Source of the DNA: Zasmidium citrigriseum
Taxonomy: Eukaryota > Ascomycota > Dothideomycetes > Mycosphaerellales > Mycosphaerellaceae
Reading direction: 5' to 3'
Length of the DNA stretch: 64,000 nucleotides
Assembly (NCBI GenBank): GCA_002786025.1
Contig: NHNW01000058.1
Span: forward strand, 124,001-188,000
The position numbers and the translations under genes were made by a program. The notes below the pieces were generated by a model. That model was not told the DNA's origin, ran no database searches, and was given only the letters and a program-made list of their open reading frames with translations. Each line of letters begins with the position of its first letter. Position 1 is the stretch's first letter. Shown here piece by piece: positions 47,670-58,341 of the stretch.

Positions 47670-49110
47670 ATGAGCGACGCATCCGTCAGCAAGCCTCCCT
47701 CTGAGGCCCCATCTCTCAACATCCAGGAAGAGAAGCCACCAGCGCCGCCCGAAGCACCCGAAGGAGGTACCAAAGCCTACCTGGCTCTCCTCGGAGGCTC
47801 ACTGGGTCTCTTCATCTCTTTCGGCTGGGTCAATTGCATTGCGGTTTTCCAGGCTGAGTACGAGATCAACCAATTGAAGCAGTACAGCAGCTCGGAGATC
47901 TCATGGATCACCTCTTCTGAATGTGAGTCAAGTTGCTAAAAGACTGAAGTGACTCGATACTGACGCTTCCCAGTCTTCTTCATGCTGTTCCTTTCGCCAC
48001 TGTCCGGCTACCTCTTCGACAACTTTGGCCCACGACTTCCGATCTTCATCGGAGGCTTGATGCATGTCTTTGGCCTGATGATGACGAGCTTGTCGAGCAA
48101 ATACTACCAATTCTACCTTGCACAGTCGGTGTGCTCTGGCATTGGAACGTCCATGATCTTCAACCCATCAATGACCTCGGTACGTCTGTTCGGGCTCGTC
48201 AAGGCGATCCATGACTGACAAAAGCTACAGCCCATGACCTACTTCAAGAAACGACGTGCCCTTGCTGGTGGCATTACCGTCGCAGGCTCATCGCTCGGTG
48301 GCGTTATCTTTCCGCTCATGGTCAACCACTTGCTTCCTCAAGTTCAATTCGGCTGGACCATGCGAATCTGTGCATTCCTGATTCTGGGTCTCTGGGCTGT
48401 CACGATGGCAACGATCTCCTCCAACCTTCAGCATACTCGCAAGCAGTTCAATGCCTCGGATTTCGTTCGTCCATTCGGAGAGCCCAAGTTCTTGATTTTG
48501 CTGGCGTTCTGCTTCTTCTTGTACTGTGAGTTATATCTTTTAACGATCTTTCGATCTTGGCTGATCATGCAAAATAGGGGGCCTCTTCGTGCCATTCGAC
48601 TACCTTGTCGTCTCCGCCATCCATGACGGGATGTCGATGACCATGGCTTTCAACCTCATTCCCATTATGAACGGCGCCAGTTTCCTCGGACGAACCATCC
48701 CAAATGGCCTCGCCGACAAATACGGACGTTTCAACGTCCTCGTCATCTCAACGATCTTCACCGCCGCCATCACCCTCGGACTTTGGGTGCCTGCTCGAGG
48801 CAATGCACCGATCATCGTCTTTGCCGTGCTGTTCGGCATTGGATCTGGCACTCTTATCGGCCTGACCCCACCTCTGGTCATGACACTTTACCCACCAAAG
48901 GAGATCGGATTCAGAATCGGTCTGTGTCTGGCCATCGCGGGTATTGGAGCGCTCACCAGCCCGCCCATTGCAGGTGCTATTGCGGGTGACAGTGGAGGCT
49001 CGTACTCTAATGCAGCCATCTTCAGCGGAGTCAACTTTGTGATTGGACTTGTGTTCTTGATCTGGCTGCGAGGCGTCTCGGCAGGCTGGAAGCCGTTCAT
49101 GAAGGCTTGA
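47670..49110 (+). CDS. MFS transporter, monocarboxylate (MCT/MCH) type
   Basis: Four exons: 47,670-47,922, 47,974-48,179, 48,231-48,525 and 48,578-49,110. The three introns are 51-52 nt with GTGAGT or GTACGT donors, and all phases close, giving 428 residues. After a Pro/Glu-rich cytoplasmic tail (about 1-40) come about 12 hydrophobic segments. [24 protein letters not shown] starts helix 1 as in fungal monocarboxylate-permease-like proteins, and [13 protein letters not shown] is the central MFS loop. Family members move small acids across the plasma membrane; in metabolite clusters they are thought to export products or import precursors. It lies 0.7 kb downstream of the PKS-NRPS on the same strand. 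Confidence 0.88.
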
Positions 49111-49772
49111 GCGATGGGTCTACACTTTCGACAGATGCGATTCGCACAGGTTTCAAGGACTTGCGAATGAAAGTACAATGAAATGAACGTCAGCGAGAAA
49201 ATCAAATAGATTGGGAGCGCTAGATTATCAAGGCATGAGAATTAATGTGTTCTCCTCTCTACTCAATATCATCACGATTCTGGAAAAACGTATGCCCAAG
49301 GTCAACGTCCTCAAATCCGGAAACTTTCGTCTCTCCAAAATCCACATTCTTGAGGCTTCAGATCACGAGAACATTGCTCGACTTTCTTCTCGTGAGAGTC
49401 ATTCTGCAGCGCAAGATTGGATCCCTGACAGCCACCCCAACGGCAAGCTGATTGACAAGAAGGATGCACATAGCCTCGTACTATTGTAGCGCAGCCGGAT
49501 GTTTCTTTCAGCTCCGTGCCCAACATAAATCCTCCTGGCACGGTCTTGCCACTACGTATGACCGGTTCGTCCAATATGTCCGGCATTGTCAGCCCCGAAG
49601 CCCGGCATCTTCGCTCATTCTCGACCAACACACGGACATGAACAAGCATTCGCACAGCTGAAGCGAACGGGAGAGAAGGCTTGGGTATATCGCGCGACGT
49701 CTGTTGTGCCTGCTGCAATAAGAGACTTTCCGACTTTCTTGGAGACAGCCTCCTTCGCAAAGCTTGAACACC
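49111..49772. promoter_or_regulatory. Intergenic region with P450-1 promoter
   Basis: 662 bp holding the 3' end of the MFS gene and the promoter of P450-1. It contains the shared element at 49,575-49,606 and TATATC at 49,686-49,691, 82 bp before the start codon. Open frames on both strands (for example 49,311-49,787, -) look like chance. Confidence 0.5.
49575..49606 (+). promoter_or_regulatory. Shared cluster promoter element, copy 2 (P450-1)
   Basis: TATGTCCG (49,575-49,582), GTCAGCCCCGA (49,588-49,598) and GAAGCCCGGC (49,597-49,606). The first block is shared with both other copies, the second is identical in the P450-2/FMO promoter, and the third is identical in the PKS-NRPS promoter. It lies 167-198 bp before the start codon. 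Confidence 0.65.
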
Positions 49773-51364
49773 ATGGCTCTTTCCCACCCCACGCTACTTT
49801 TCGCCTCCTTCTTTTGCATCTTCAGTCTTATTTTCCACGTCTCATGGCGCTCGTACAAAGAATATCAAGGCCGCAAAACTCACGGCTGCGGTATAATTCC
49901 AGCCTACCCTCAATGGGACCGCATCTTCGGCCTGGATCTCGCCATCAGCCAGCTCAAAGCTCTCCGCGGCGACTACTTCATCCCATGGCTGGCGAAAATG
50001 CACGAAGGCATGCCGAAGACTTTCACCGTTCGTTTTCTCGGCAAGCGTCAGATCTTCACCACCGAGACGGAGAACCTCAAGTCTATGACGGCGATCAACT
50101 GGCAGGACTTTGGTATCAGTCCTCTGAGGCGGAATACGAGGGCTTTCCATCCTTTCGCGGATAAGGGAGTCAACACGGTTGATGGCGAGGATTGGGTCTT
50201 CAGTCGCTTTCTCATTAAGCCTTTCTTCAATCGCGATGTGTATACCAGCACCGAGCGAGTCAAGCCTTTTGTGGACTCGTTCCTGACGCTTTTGCCGCCG
50301 GATGGAGAGACCTTCAATATTCAGCCTATGTTGCAGCTTTGGGTAAGCAGGCCGGAGCCTCAGGTCGGGTGAGCACCTTGCTAACTAAAATGTAGTTCTT
50401 GGACCTTACTACCGACTTCATCTTCGGCGAACCGATGGGTGCATTGACACATCCCGAGAAAGCCAAAATCACATGGGCTATGTTGGACGTCCTCCGTGGA
50501 AGCCGGCAACGTATGCAACTGGTCCGAATCATCAAGTGGATCAATTGGGACTGGTGGCTTAGGGCTGTTGATGAGGTACATGCCTTCGTAGACGTTCATC
50601 TCAAGAGAGCGTACAAGGAGATCGAGGAACGCAAAGTCTTGATCGCCGAAGGCAAGAATGTCGGACCCGAGCGTGAGGATCTTTGCTGGTATATGGCTTC
50701 CAACGACCCGGATTACGAGGATCTCCGCTCGCAGCTCAGCCTCCTCCTGGTGCCTAACAACGACACGACTTCCATCTTCATCAGCAATGCTATCTGGCAT
50801 CTCGCTCGGCATCCAGATGCTTGGGCGAGATGCCGTCAGGAAGTCTTGGAGCACGTCAAAAACTTTGCAACCGAAGAGGAGGCCATCGAGAACCTCTCCT
50901 TCTCCACTCTCAGAAGCATGAAGTTCCTCAACGCTTGTCTAGACGAAACCCTTCGCCTAAACCCCAACAACGTCACGCAAGTACGCGTCTGCGTCAAAGA
51001 TACAACCCTCCCACGAGGCGGCGGTGAAGATGGACAGTTGCCAATCTTCGTTCGCAAAGGCGACATGGTCCAAGTCACCAAGACAGTCCAGCAACGTAAC
51101 CCTGAGTACTGGGGTGAAGACTCAGACAAATTCCGTCCGGAGCGATTTTTGGATCTGAAGCCGTTCTGGGAGTTTGTACCGTTCAGTGGAGGTCCGAGAA
51201 GATGTCCGGCTCAGATGATGGTCATGACTGAGGGGGCTTATATGTTGGCGAGACTGGTTTTGCAGTATAGCTCTGTTGAGGCACGGGATGCGAACGATTA
51301 TAAGGCGATTATGAGGATTGGACCGAGCAATAAGACGGGTGTGTTGGTTGCTTTTCATAAGTAG
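49773..51364 (+). CDS. Cytochrome P450-1 (CYP52-like)
   Basis: Two exons, 49,773-50,342 and 50,396-51,364; the 53-nt intron (GTAAGC...ATGTAG, with a CTAAC branch site) is in phase 0. The product has 512 residues. An N-terminal membrane anchor (about 5-25) is followed by a GCGIIPAYPQWDRIFGLD segment resembling the CYP52 group of alkane and fatty-acid hydroxylases. The K helix has ETLR, and the haem-binding loop FSGGPRRCPAQ carries the Cys ligand near residue 462. The I helix reads VPNNDTT, where P450s usually have AGxDTT; the Asp-Thr-Thr part is kept. It should be an ER-membrane monooxygenase, probably oxidising a chain carbon of the cluster product. The substrate is unknown. Confidence 0.92.
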
Positions 51365-51730
51365 CTGTGATCTCGGCCATAGCAACGGGCAGTGAAGTGG
51401 CGACAAAATGAATGGTGTCGTGTCGTAAGTTGGGCAGAGAGGAGAGAATATGATCGCATCAAGCATATGCATACTTTCAAGTCCCACCGTATCCTTGAAC
51501 TAACAGGATAAAGAGTTTCAAGACCCGTGGTAAGCTCTGAAATTATATAAGAGCATCCGGGGACGGCATCTCGATGTCAATTGCTTGACTACAGCCCTAG
51601 ATTTGGCACAGGAGAGTGTTGATGATCCGCAGTCTTGTCATGGAAGTCATTGCATTGACTACATTCATTGTCTTGCGTAGTTCTAGTACCGGTTGAGAAC
51701 GTACTCTAGCGACGAATGTTGTAGATATTC
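51365..51730. other. Convergent region between the two P450 genes
   Basis: 366 bp between the two stop codons, presumably 3' untranslated sequence of both genes. Nothing further seen. Confidence 0.6.
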
Positions 51731-53626
51731 CTAGAGCCTCACCAGTCTAACATCTGGCGCCGGCCCATCTGCAACCGTAAACGCCTTCTCACCATCCGCC
51801 TTCCCTTCCAGAGCCTCCAACCCGAAGCTCTCCACAACAGCGATCGCCGTCAACTTAAACACGACATCAGCAACATGCTTCCCCAAACACCTTCCTGACG
51901 CCGCTCCAGTACCAAACCGCATGAACCCACATCGTAAAGCCTGCGGAGCGACTTCAATGAACCGATCTGGGCGGAAAGCCTTGCCATCGGTGCCCCAGGT
52001 TGCCTGTTCTTCGTTCAAGCGACGGTTGTCGATGATGACGGTGGTATTGGCGGGGACGGTGTAGCCGCCGATGGTCTTGGGCTCGGCGGTTGTTTCGGGC
52101 ATGGAGAACCCTAAGACGCTTCTATTAGAGAGAGATCGTTTACATGGGCATGTGTAATGCTTACAGAATGCCGGCGCCAACCGCATGCTCTCCATGACGA
52201 CTCTGTGTAAGAGCGTGCTGGAGTTGGTCAGGTACTTCGAAGTTTCGAAGCCTTCGTCGGCTTTCCAGCATTTGATCTCCGCACGAAGTGCGTTTTGGAC
52301 TGACGAGTCGGCGGCGAGGTTCGTGAAGAGAGTACTTAGCACAGAAGCGCTGACGTCGACGTTGGCGAAAAGGACCTCTCCGAGCGTTGAGAGGAACTGA
52401 ATTCGAGGTTAGCAAACACTCACGAGATGGCAAGATGTGGCAGCGTTCAGACTTACATCTTCCTCCGTCATATCATGAGCCAAATCTGCTCCACGAGCAA
52501 TGACTTCGATTGGACAGTCCCATTTCCCCTGGGTAAAAGTCAGTCAGCTGCCACTCCAAAATCCTTGCTGCGAGAATGACTTACACCACGAGCATTCTCG
52601 ATCACATTCCTATTAAAGCTTCTCCATTCAGACAGAAAGCGATCAAGACGTCTCCTCACACCATTCGGAATCCACATTCGCCATTTCGCATCATGGCCCT
52701 TGCAAGTCAAGATATCATGAACAACATGATCATGCAGACGGCTGAGTTCCAGCAGCTGCCAGTAAAGCTACACAACAATCATCAGTCACCACCCTTCAAA
52801 CATCATTATCAACCAAAATTACTAACCCTATCATCAAAAGCATCCCGATAGAGATGAATGCACACAAGACGAAAGACCAGGAACTTAAACGACGTCCTGG
52901 CGTGGATATCTGCCGAAGGGTTCCTAACGAGCTCGTTGTTCCAGGCTTTGATCTCTCGTTGGAAGCGACCGATTCTTTGACTGGCTTCGTGGAATTTGAA
53001 AGGTGGATCGAAGTGTTCGCGGATCAGGCGCCATTCGTCGCCGGAGCGGAGCCCCACGGCTGTGCCCATGAATCTGATGTGCGGTCAGGTGGGAGGACGT
53101 TTGGTAAGGGTTGGTGTTACTTGCCGTTGAAAGAGATCTCCGAAGTTGAAGCCGGGCGGTTTACCATGTGCTTTGGGTTTATTAGCTTGAATCCAGGGGA
53201 CTAGGGGTCTGCAGACAATGCCATTTACCCTTGTAGTCATTCTTATAAAAGTCTCGAATCTGATCAGGCTGGCTTATAACCAGCTCCTCAAAGTTTCCCG
53301 ACCGAATGAGATACGGTTCATCTCCTGCAAGCTCACGGCCCTGTGATGATACTCGTGCACTAGTTCGTCACTAAGTCCAGTTTACTACTCGTATTTCCTC
53401 AATATCACACGTACCTCGTCAATAGCTTCAAGCGCAAGTCAGGAAGAGGCAATTCTTTGATCTTTTCTCCCTTTTCGTTCACAAACTTCCGCTTCTGCGT
53501 GCCAGGTCTCAGAAACCCAAAAAGCACTGAAAGTAGCAGACCAGCCACTGCGACGAGGGACAAATATGGCTGCGCATGTAGTCGGCTCGAGATGTCGTTC
53601 AGGCTGAACGACTGTGTTTGGTGCAT
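51731..53626 (-). CDS. Cytochrome P450-2 (eight exons)
   Basis: Exons in order of translation: 53,626-53,415, 53,359-53,229, 53,170-53,125, 53,073-52,827, 52,767-52,585, 52,528-52,457, 52,396-52,165 and 52,110-51,731. All phases close, giving 500 residues, the usual P450 length. A membrane anchor (LSLVAVAGLLLSVLFGFL, about 21-38) is followed by SGDEWRLIREHFDPPF, then an I helix LFANVDVSAS in place of AGxDTT. The ExxR is ESMR, and the haem loop is FGTGAASGRCLGKH, two residues longer than the canonical FGxGxRxC. The third intron has a GC donor (GCAAGT). Start codon choice is between 53,626 and an in-frame ATG at 53,662. It shares a bidirectional promoter with the FAD monooxygenase, implying joint use in tailoring. 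Subfamily and substrate unknown. Confidence 0.88.
53074..53124 (-). other. GC-AG intron (intron 3 of P450-2)
   Basis: 51 nt, donor GCAAGT, acceptor ATCAG, branch-like CTGAC. Using GC at 53,124 joins DLFQ-R-FMGTAVGLRSG in frame with normal P450 spacing. The nearby GT (53,120) would put the next exon out of frame with both candidate acceptors. Confidence 0.75.
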
Positions 53627-54014
53627 CGTGGTCGAAAGTCGGGAATCGCAAGTCGCTGTCAAGCTGGAGAACGAGGTCGATCAAACACAACCGTCCGACA
53701 ATTTTGACGATGTCGAATTCAGATTTTGAGTACGCCATAGCGAACAATATCATGTTCGTGATCCTCGAACTCGGTCGTGCACTACAGCCGACCACAAGCC
53801 CGAGTTTAGTATGTCCGAGTGGTCAGCCCCGACCCGGCTGTGGTCTTCAGGTCCGGCTTGTTGGACCGCCGACTTGATGTTCAGCTGCTCGTAGGAACAC
53901 AGGATTTGGTCGCACAAGTGTCGAGTCGAATTCTGAGGTCCATATGAACCGGCAGATGGCAATGCACTCATCCAGTCTTTCCTCGCCATCCTCGCAATCA
54001 GCACAGTCGGAACC
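53627..54014. promoter_or_regulatory. Bidirectional promoter of P450-2 and FAD monooxygenase
   Basis: 388 bp between divergent start codons with the shared cluster element almost at its centre (53,810-53,838). Short open frames crossing it are spurious. Confidence 0.65.
53810..53838 (+). promoter_or_regulatory. Shared cluster promoter element, copy 3 (P450-2/FMO)
   Basis: TATGTCCG (53,810-53,817), then GTCAGCCCCGA (53,822-53,832), then CCCGGC (53,833-53,838). It lies 184 bp from the P450-2 ATG and 177 bp from the FMO ATG, so it could serve both. Confidence 0.65.
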
Positions 54015-55870
54015 ATGCCCGCCCCAAAGATCGAAGAAGAAACCATCCCCAACGACACCGTCGTAATCGCAGGTGGTGGTCCAGTAGGCCTCGTCCTCGC
54101 CCTGGTCCTCGCACACCATGGCCAGCGCAGCATCGTGCTCGAGCAGAATGTCGAAGCAACCAAGTAAGCACCCCGTCACAGACCCATTCCCAAACCCATC
54201 TGACCCTTGCGATCAGATATCCAAAAATGCACCTCGTAATCGCCCACACAATGGAAATCTTCCGGCGCCTCGGTCTCGCAGACGAGCTACGATCCAGAGG
54301 AGTCCCTCGCGACGAATCCTTCACAGTCCGCTTCTCCAGCGGCTTGGGTGCAGAACAGTCCCTGACAGCGTGGGACTTGCCTAGTGCGGAGGAGTTTGAG
54401 AAGAAGATTCGCGAGAAGAATGATGGTACTACGCCTAGTGAGCCGTGGGCGAGGATTCCGAGTTATACTATGGAGCCGTGGTTGAGGGAGGTCTGTGAGA
54501 GGAGTGAGCTTGTTGAGATGAGGTATGGGTGGGCTGTGCAGGATGTTGTTGAGGGGATGGAGGGGGTTGATGTTACTGTCCAGTGTGAAGAGACCGGGGT
54601 TTCTAAGAGGTTGAGTTGTGCGTATTTGAGTGGATGTGATGGGGCCAGGAGCCAAGTGCGGAAGAGCGTGGGTTTGGAGCTCGAAGGCGTTCCGATGTAC
54701 GTACAGTCGATTCATGCCCTGTCAATATACTCAGCTGACAATTTCAGGCACCGAGCCGTCGCTCTCACACACTTCAAGTCCAGAGATCTCGAGCGTCTCC
54801 ATCGGCAGGGAAAGTTTTACCACACCTTCTTTCCAATGGATCCCGTCCTCCACAACGGCTCCGTCGGCGGCGCAATCATCGCACAAGATGGAAAGGAGAC
54901 ATGGACGGTCCATGACTACCTTGGCTCGGATTACAAAGAGGAGGATATCACGCCCGAGAAGACAATCTCCAGAGTTCTCGGTGGTATGGGCGAACCTTAT
55001 CCGATCAAGATCGATGGAGTGACTGCGACCTCCGTCTGGACGCCCACAGTCGCCCTGGCAAAGCAGTGGATCGGTTCTCATCAAAGAGTATTCTTGGCCG
55101 GAGACTCCTGCCATCAGACTATTCCCACAGGCGGCTATGGCATGAACATGGGTCTGGCCGATGCATGGAATCTTGGCTGGAAGCTTGCTGCGACGATCCA
55201 AGGCTGGGGTGGTCCTCGGCTGCTGGCGACATACGAACCGGAGAGACGTCCCATCGCGGAGCTCATGCAGCACTGGAGTAAAGTTCACATGGGCAAGCTA
55301 ATGGGCCTGTCGAAGGCTGTCAAACTCGATGCTTCCATCATCGACTCTCCAGACGAGTCCGGGAAGAAATTGCGGCATGACATCCACAAGTACATACAGG
55401 CAAACGACGACCATAACCAGAGCTTCGGTGTCGAGATGGGATATCGTTATGAGTCAGATCTGTCAGTTGCGAACGACGAATTCGATGCAAAGCGGCCAGC
55501 TCCAGAACTCAACCATCGAGATTACACTCCAACGACATGCCCGGGATATCGCGTGCCTCATGTGTTCCTGTCGGACGGCAGTGCGATATCCGATCATTTC
55601 GGCACAGGATACACTGCCGTGGCTTTTGTAGATGGACATGAAGCTGAGAGCTGCAGTGCAGTGACGAGCTTGGAGGCTGCAGCAAAGAAGACTGGTATTC
55701 CGCTAAAGACACTGACTCTTTCAAGTGAGCCACACGCATCAGAGTTGTGGGGTGCAAAGGTCGTACTTGTGCGTCCGGACGGCTTTGCGGCGTGGAGGAC
55801 GGACTCATTGGATGCGATTCCTGACGCTGAGGAAATACTGTCAAAGGCTGCTGGACATGTTGCCAAGTGA
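54015..55870 (+). CDS. FAD-dependent monooxygenase, class A aromatic hydroxylase-like
   Basis: Three exons: 54,015-54,163, 54,217-54,696 and 54,748-55,870 (introns 53 and 51 nt), giving 583 residues. An N-terminal Rossmann fold shows AGGGPVGLVLALVLA with the acidic end VLEQN. The DG motif appears as GCDGARSQVRKSVG. The FAD ribityl-binding GD motif appears as FLAGDSCHQTIPTGGYGMNMG. A C-terminal region from about 470 resembles the thioredoxin-like domain that ends phenol hydroxylase-type enzymes. By family it inserts one oxygen using FAD and NAD(P)H, probably on the released PKS-NRPS product. The second intron is in frame and stop-free. It is divergent from P450-2 and converges on regulator 2. 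Confidence 0.92.
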
Positions 55871-56018
55871 AAGTCCGCAGTAATGTTCTTGAAGGACACA
55901 TGTTCGAGGCATGCAGTGAATTCCTGCATGAGACCAGTGGCATGTTGCAGATAGATAGACCTCTTGAACGAGACAGCGTCCAGTCTTTCGCCGTGGACTT
56001 GATCTGCAATACGACTTT

Positions 56019-58171
56019 CTAGACATTATTCAGAAAGAAGGCAAGATCAAAGTCCGAGCCAAGGTCTGGTAGCGTGAAAGGTTCAACGTCGTCAAAGCCT
56101 TTCAGAGCATCGGCAGTCATGTCGGTCGAGATGAGAGACTGCAGCACGCCCTGGCACTCCTTCAATCTCTCCTGTGCAACCCTGATAAGAGCCGACTGAA
56201 CGTTTTCGCCTTGTTCCATTGCACGGATCTGGGCAATGATACCAGCGAGGAAGACGTAGCGCTTGATCGTGGGATAGCCCATCCTGATGATCTGAGAGAG
56301 CTGTGCTTCGATGTGTTCGAGGATTCGTACGACAGGCTCTCGCTGCTTTCTTCCAAGCTCTGCGAGAGGGTCCAGACCAAGAGCGGATGATGAGGAAGAG
56401 CTCCCACCAGACTCTTCGAACTGCCCGATGACGTGAAAGCCCAGAAGCGTGATGATCTCCATTGAGAATGGGCCGCGGTAGGATCCGGTGCTCGTGATAA
56501 TCAATCGTGATAGGTCATCGAGCGAGTCCGAAGGAAGTGTGATCCGTTCTGCGTATGAGGCGATGATCATGGCTGACTCCACGCACGTCTTCTGAGATAG
56601 GAAGAATTGAGGATTCTTGTTGAGTTGTAGCATGAACGGCCGATGTAACAGCAGGATGTAGCGGCGTAGTTGCATGTCCAAGAAGTTGTGGTGCATTGAG
56701 AGATGTTCGGACCAGTGCAGTCTGCAAGACGTGGCCAGCTCGCGGCACATCTTCTGCATTTCCACGGCCAGCTGCGCGGCCTTTTCGTAGGATTGCTCTG
56801 ATCCTACGTTCTGGATAAATTCGGTTGCTTCAATTCTGGTCGAAAGGCATTTGCGCAGCAAGACCTGGATGGATGAGTCGGTGAATGATGTGAGAGGTTG
56901 TGCAGGAGGGAGGCGAGTGCTGTCTAGCCCAAGGTCAGCGACGTTGAAGTTCTGAGGCGCATGGTCGTCGAAGTCCAGATGCGAGAGCAGCAGAGGAGTT
57001 GAAGATTCCATTGAGCCATGAATCATCAGCTCCAAGACCGTGGTCCAGAGGCGGGTACGCATTGCCCGTTGTAGCGCAGACAAGCGAAACGAGCCTGGAT
57101 CTTTATGCAAGCCCATGGCAAGAGCCATCTTCAGCAAAGTATCCTCTGAGAGCCAAGGTGATGCACCCGCGGATGTGACCTGCCGTGCAACGAGTAGCAG
57201 GCAAGAGACTTGAATGCCATTTAGGTTCCTCGTCGCCTTCTCAGATGGTCCAACAAGCCAGAACTGAGCCGCTTGGATCCAGTTACGTACTGACTGGCGG
57301 ATCTGTAGGTCGTAGTAATCGGGACTGAAAACGGCTCCAATGCTTAGGATCAGGCCAAGCTTGATAGCAAAAGACTTGTCTGCCAACTCGCCCAATTGCC
57401 AAAACTGCTCATACTCCTTCCAGAACGTCGGCACATGAAGGATAGGGTAGACCAGTTCAAACGTTCGCAAATAGTGATTGGCGAAAGAGTCGCACACGGT
57501 TCGCAAAGGAAAAGTGCTGAATAGAGAGGCGTTCGGATCGGGCAACTGCGGCACCTGCTGGGATTTGACGAGTCGCCGCAAGTTTCGCACATCGTTGACC
57601 AGATCGGAAAGTTCCTTCTTGTTATCGACGAAGCTCAGCTCGACGTCTTTTTCTCCGAAGGCGCTGAGTTTGAACTGCGTAAACGTCAGAAACGGCTTGT
57701 CTTGAGATGGAAGAGCCCTACCTTGTCGGCGGTGTGTAACCAGTGGCTTGGCGGAAACAACTTGACCTTCTCGTTAGTGTGTCGAAGGCGAGGCTGAACT
57801 GCTGTGATTTGGTAGTCGCTTTGGCTCATGACGACGGCGCGATTAGGCGTCGATATCTCAGCCACCTTTTGCTCCAAGTGATGCAGCCGATCGGTCAGTC
57901 GCTCGAAGGCAGCATTCTCGCCGACAGATCCGAGTCCAGATCCGGATGCCGCAGTCTCAGTGACATCGTCATGAGAGCTCAGGCGGACTCTCTTGGCGGC
58001 GGGAGGATTGTGAACTTCGCCATCGCGATACGTGCAGTCGAGCGGCGCTCTTGCCGTCGTACACGCCGAGCATGGCGTCTCCAAATTGCAGCGGACCTTG
58101 CGACGGCGGCATGGCTCGCAAGATTGAGCCGGACGGCGGTACTTGCGTGTTGGAGGGGATGTCGTGTTCAT
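56019..58171 (-). CDS. Zn2Cys6 transcription factor 2 (cluster regulator candidate)
   Basis: Two exons, 58,171-57,722 and 57,674-56,019; the 47-nt intron (GTAGGG...ACGCAG) is in phase 0, giving 701 residues. The zinc cluster (about 18-47) is spaced CX2CX6CX5CX2CX8C and is uninterrupted. A leucine-containing heptad region (about 89-106) may dimerise. The fungal-specific factor domain has HYLRTFELVYPILHVPTF and RTRLWTTVLEL, matching regulator 1. The intron follows PPSHWLHTADK, the same place as intron 2 of regulator 1 after GPSHWMNSVVH. It ends 148 bp from the FMO stop. Its start codon is only about 170 bp from a RIP-degraded copia element, so its promoter is short and close to likely heterochromatin. 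Confidence 0.88.
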
Positions 58172-58341
58172 ATTCGTGGCAAGACGGTTGGCGAGACAGG
58201 AGGTGATGTTGTGATCGGGCCAGTTTCAGGTGAAAAGAAGGGCTGCGGAAAGCGATCCGAAACCGAAACCGAGCTGATACTCAGGGACCAGCGACGTAGT
58301 GTTGTGCCCACAGGGTCACGTGAGTGCTAAGGAAGCCACAC
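58172..58341 (-). promoter_or_regulatory. Short promoter region of regulator 2 at the island edge
   Basis: 170 bp of normal composition between the start codon and the first base of the copia LTR. No TATGTCCG element is present. The switch to RIP-degraded sequence is abrupt, unlike the roughly 100-bp gradient at the left border. Confidence 0.5.

Noticed and set aside
30861..58171. Assignment to a cytochalasan/ACE1-type cluster
   Set aside because: PKS-NRPS plus trans-enoyl reductase would fit, but the hydrolase and Diels-Alderase genes expected for that pathway are absent.
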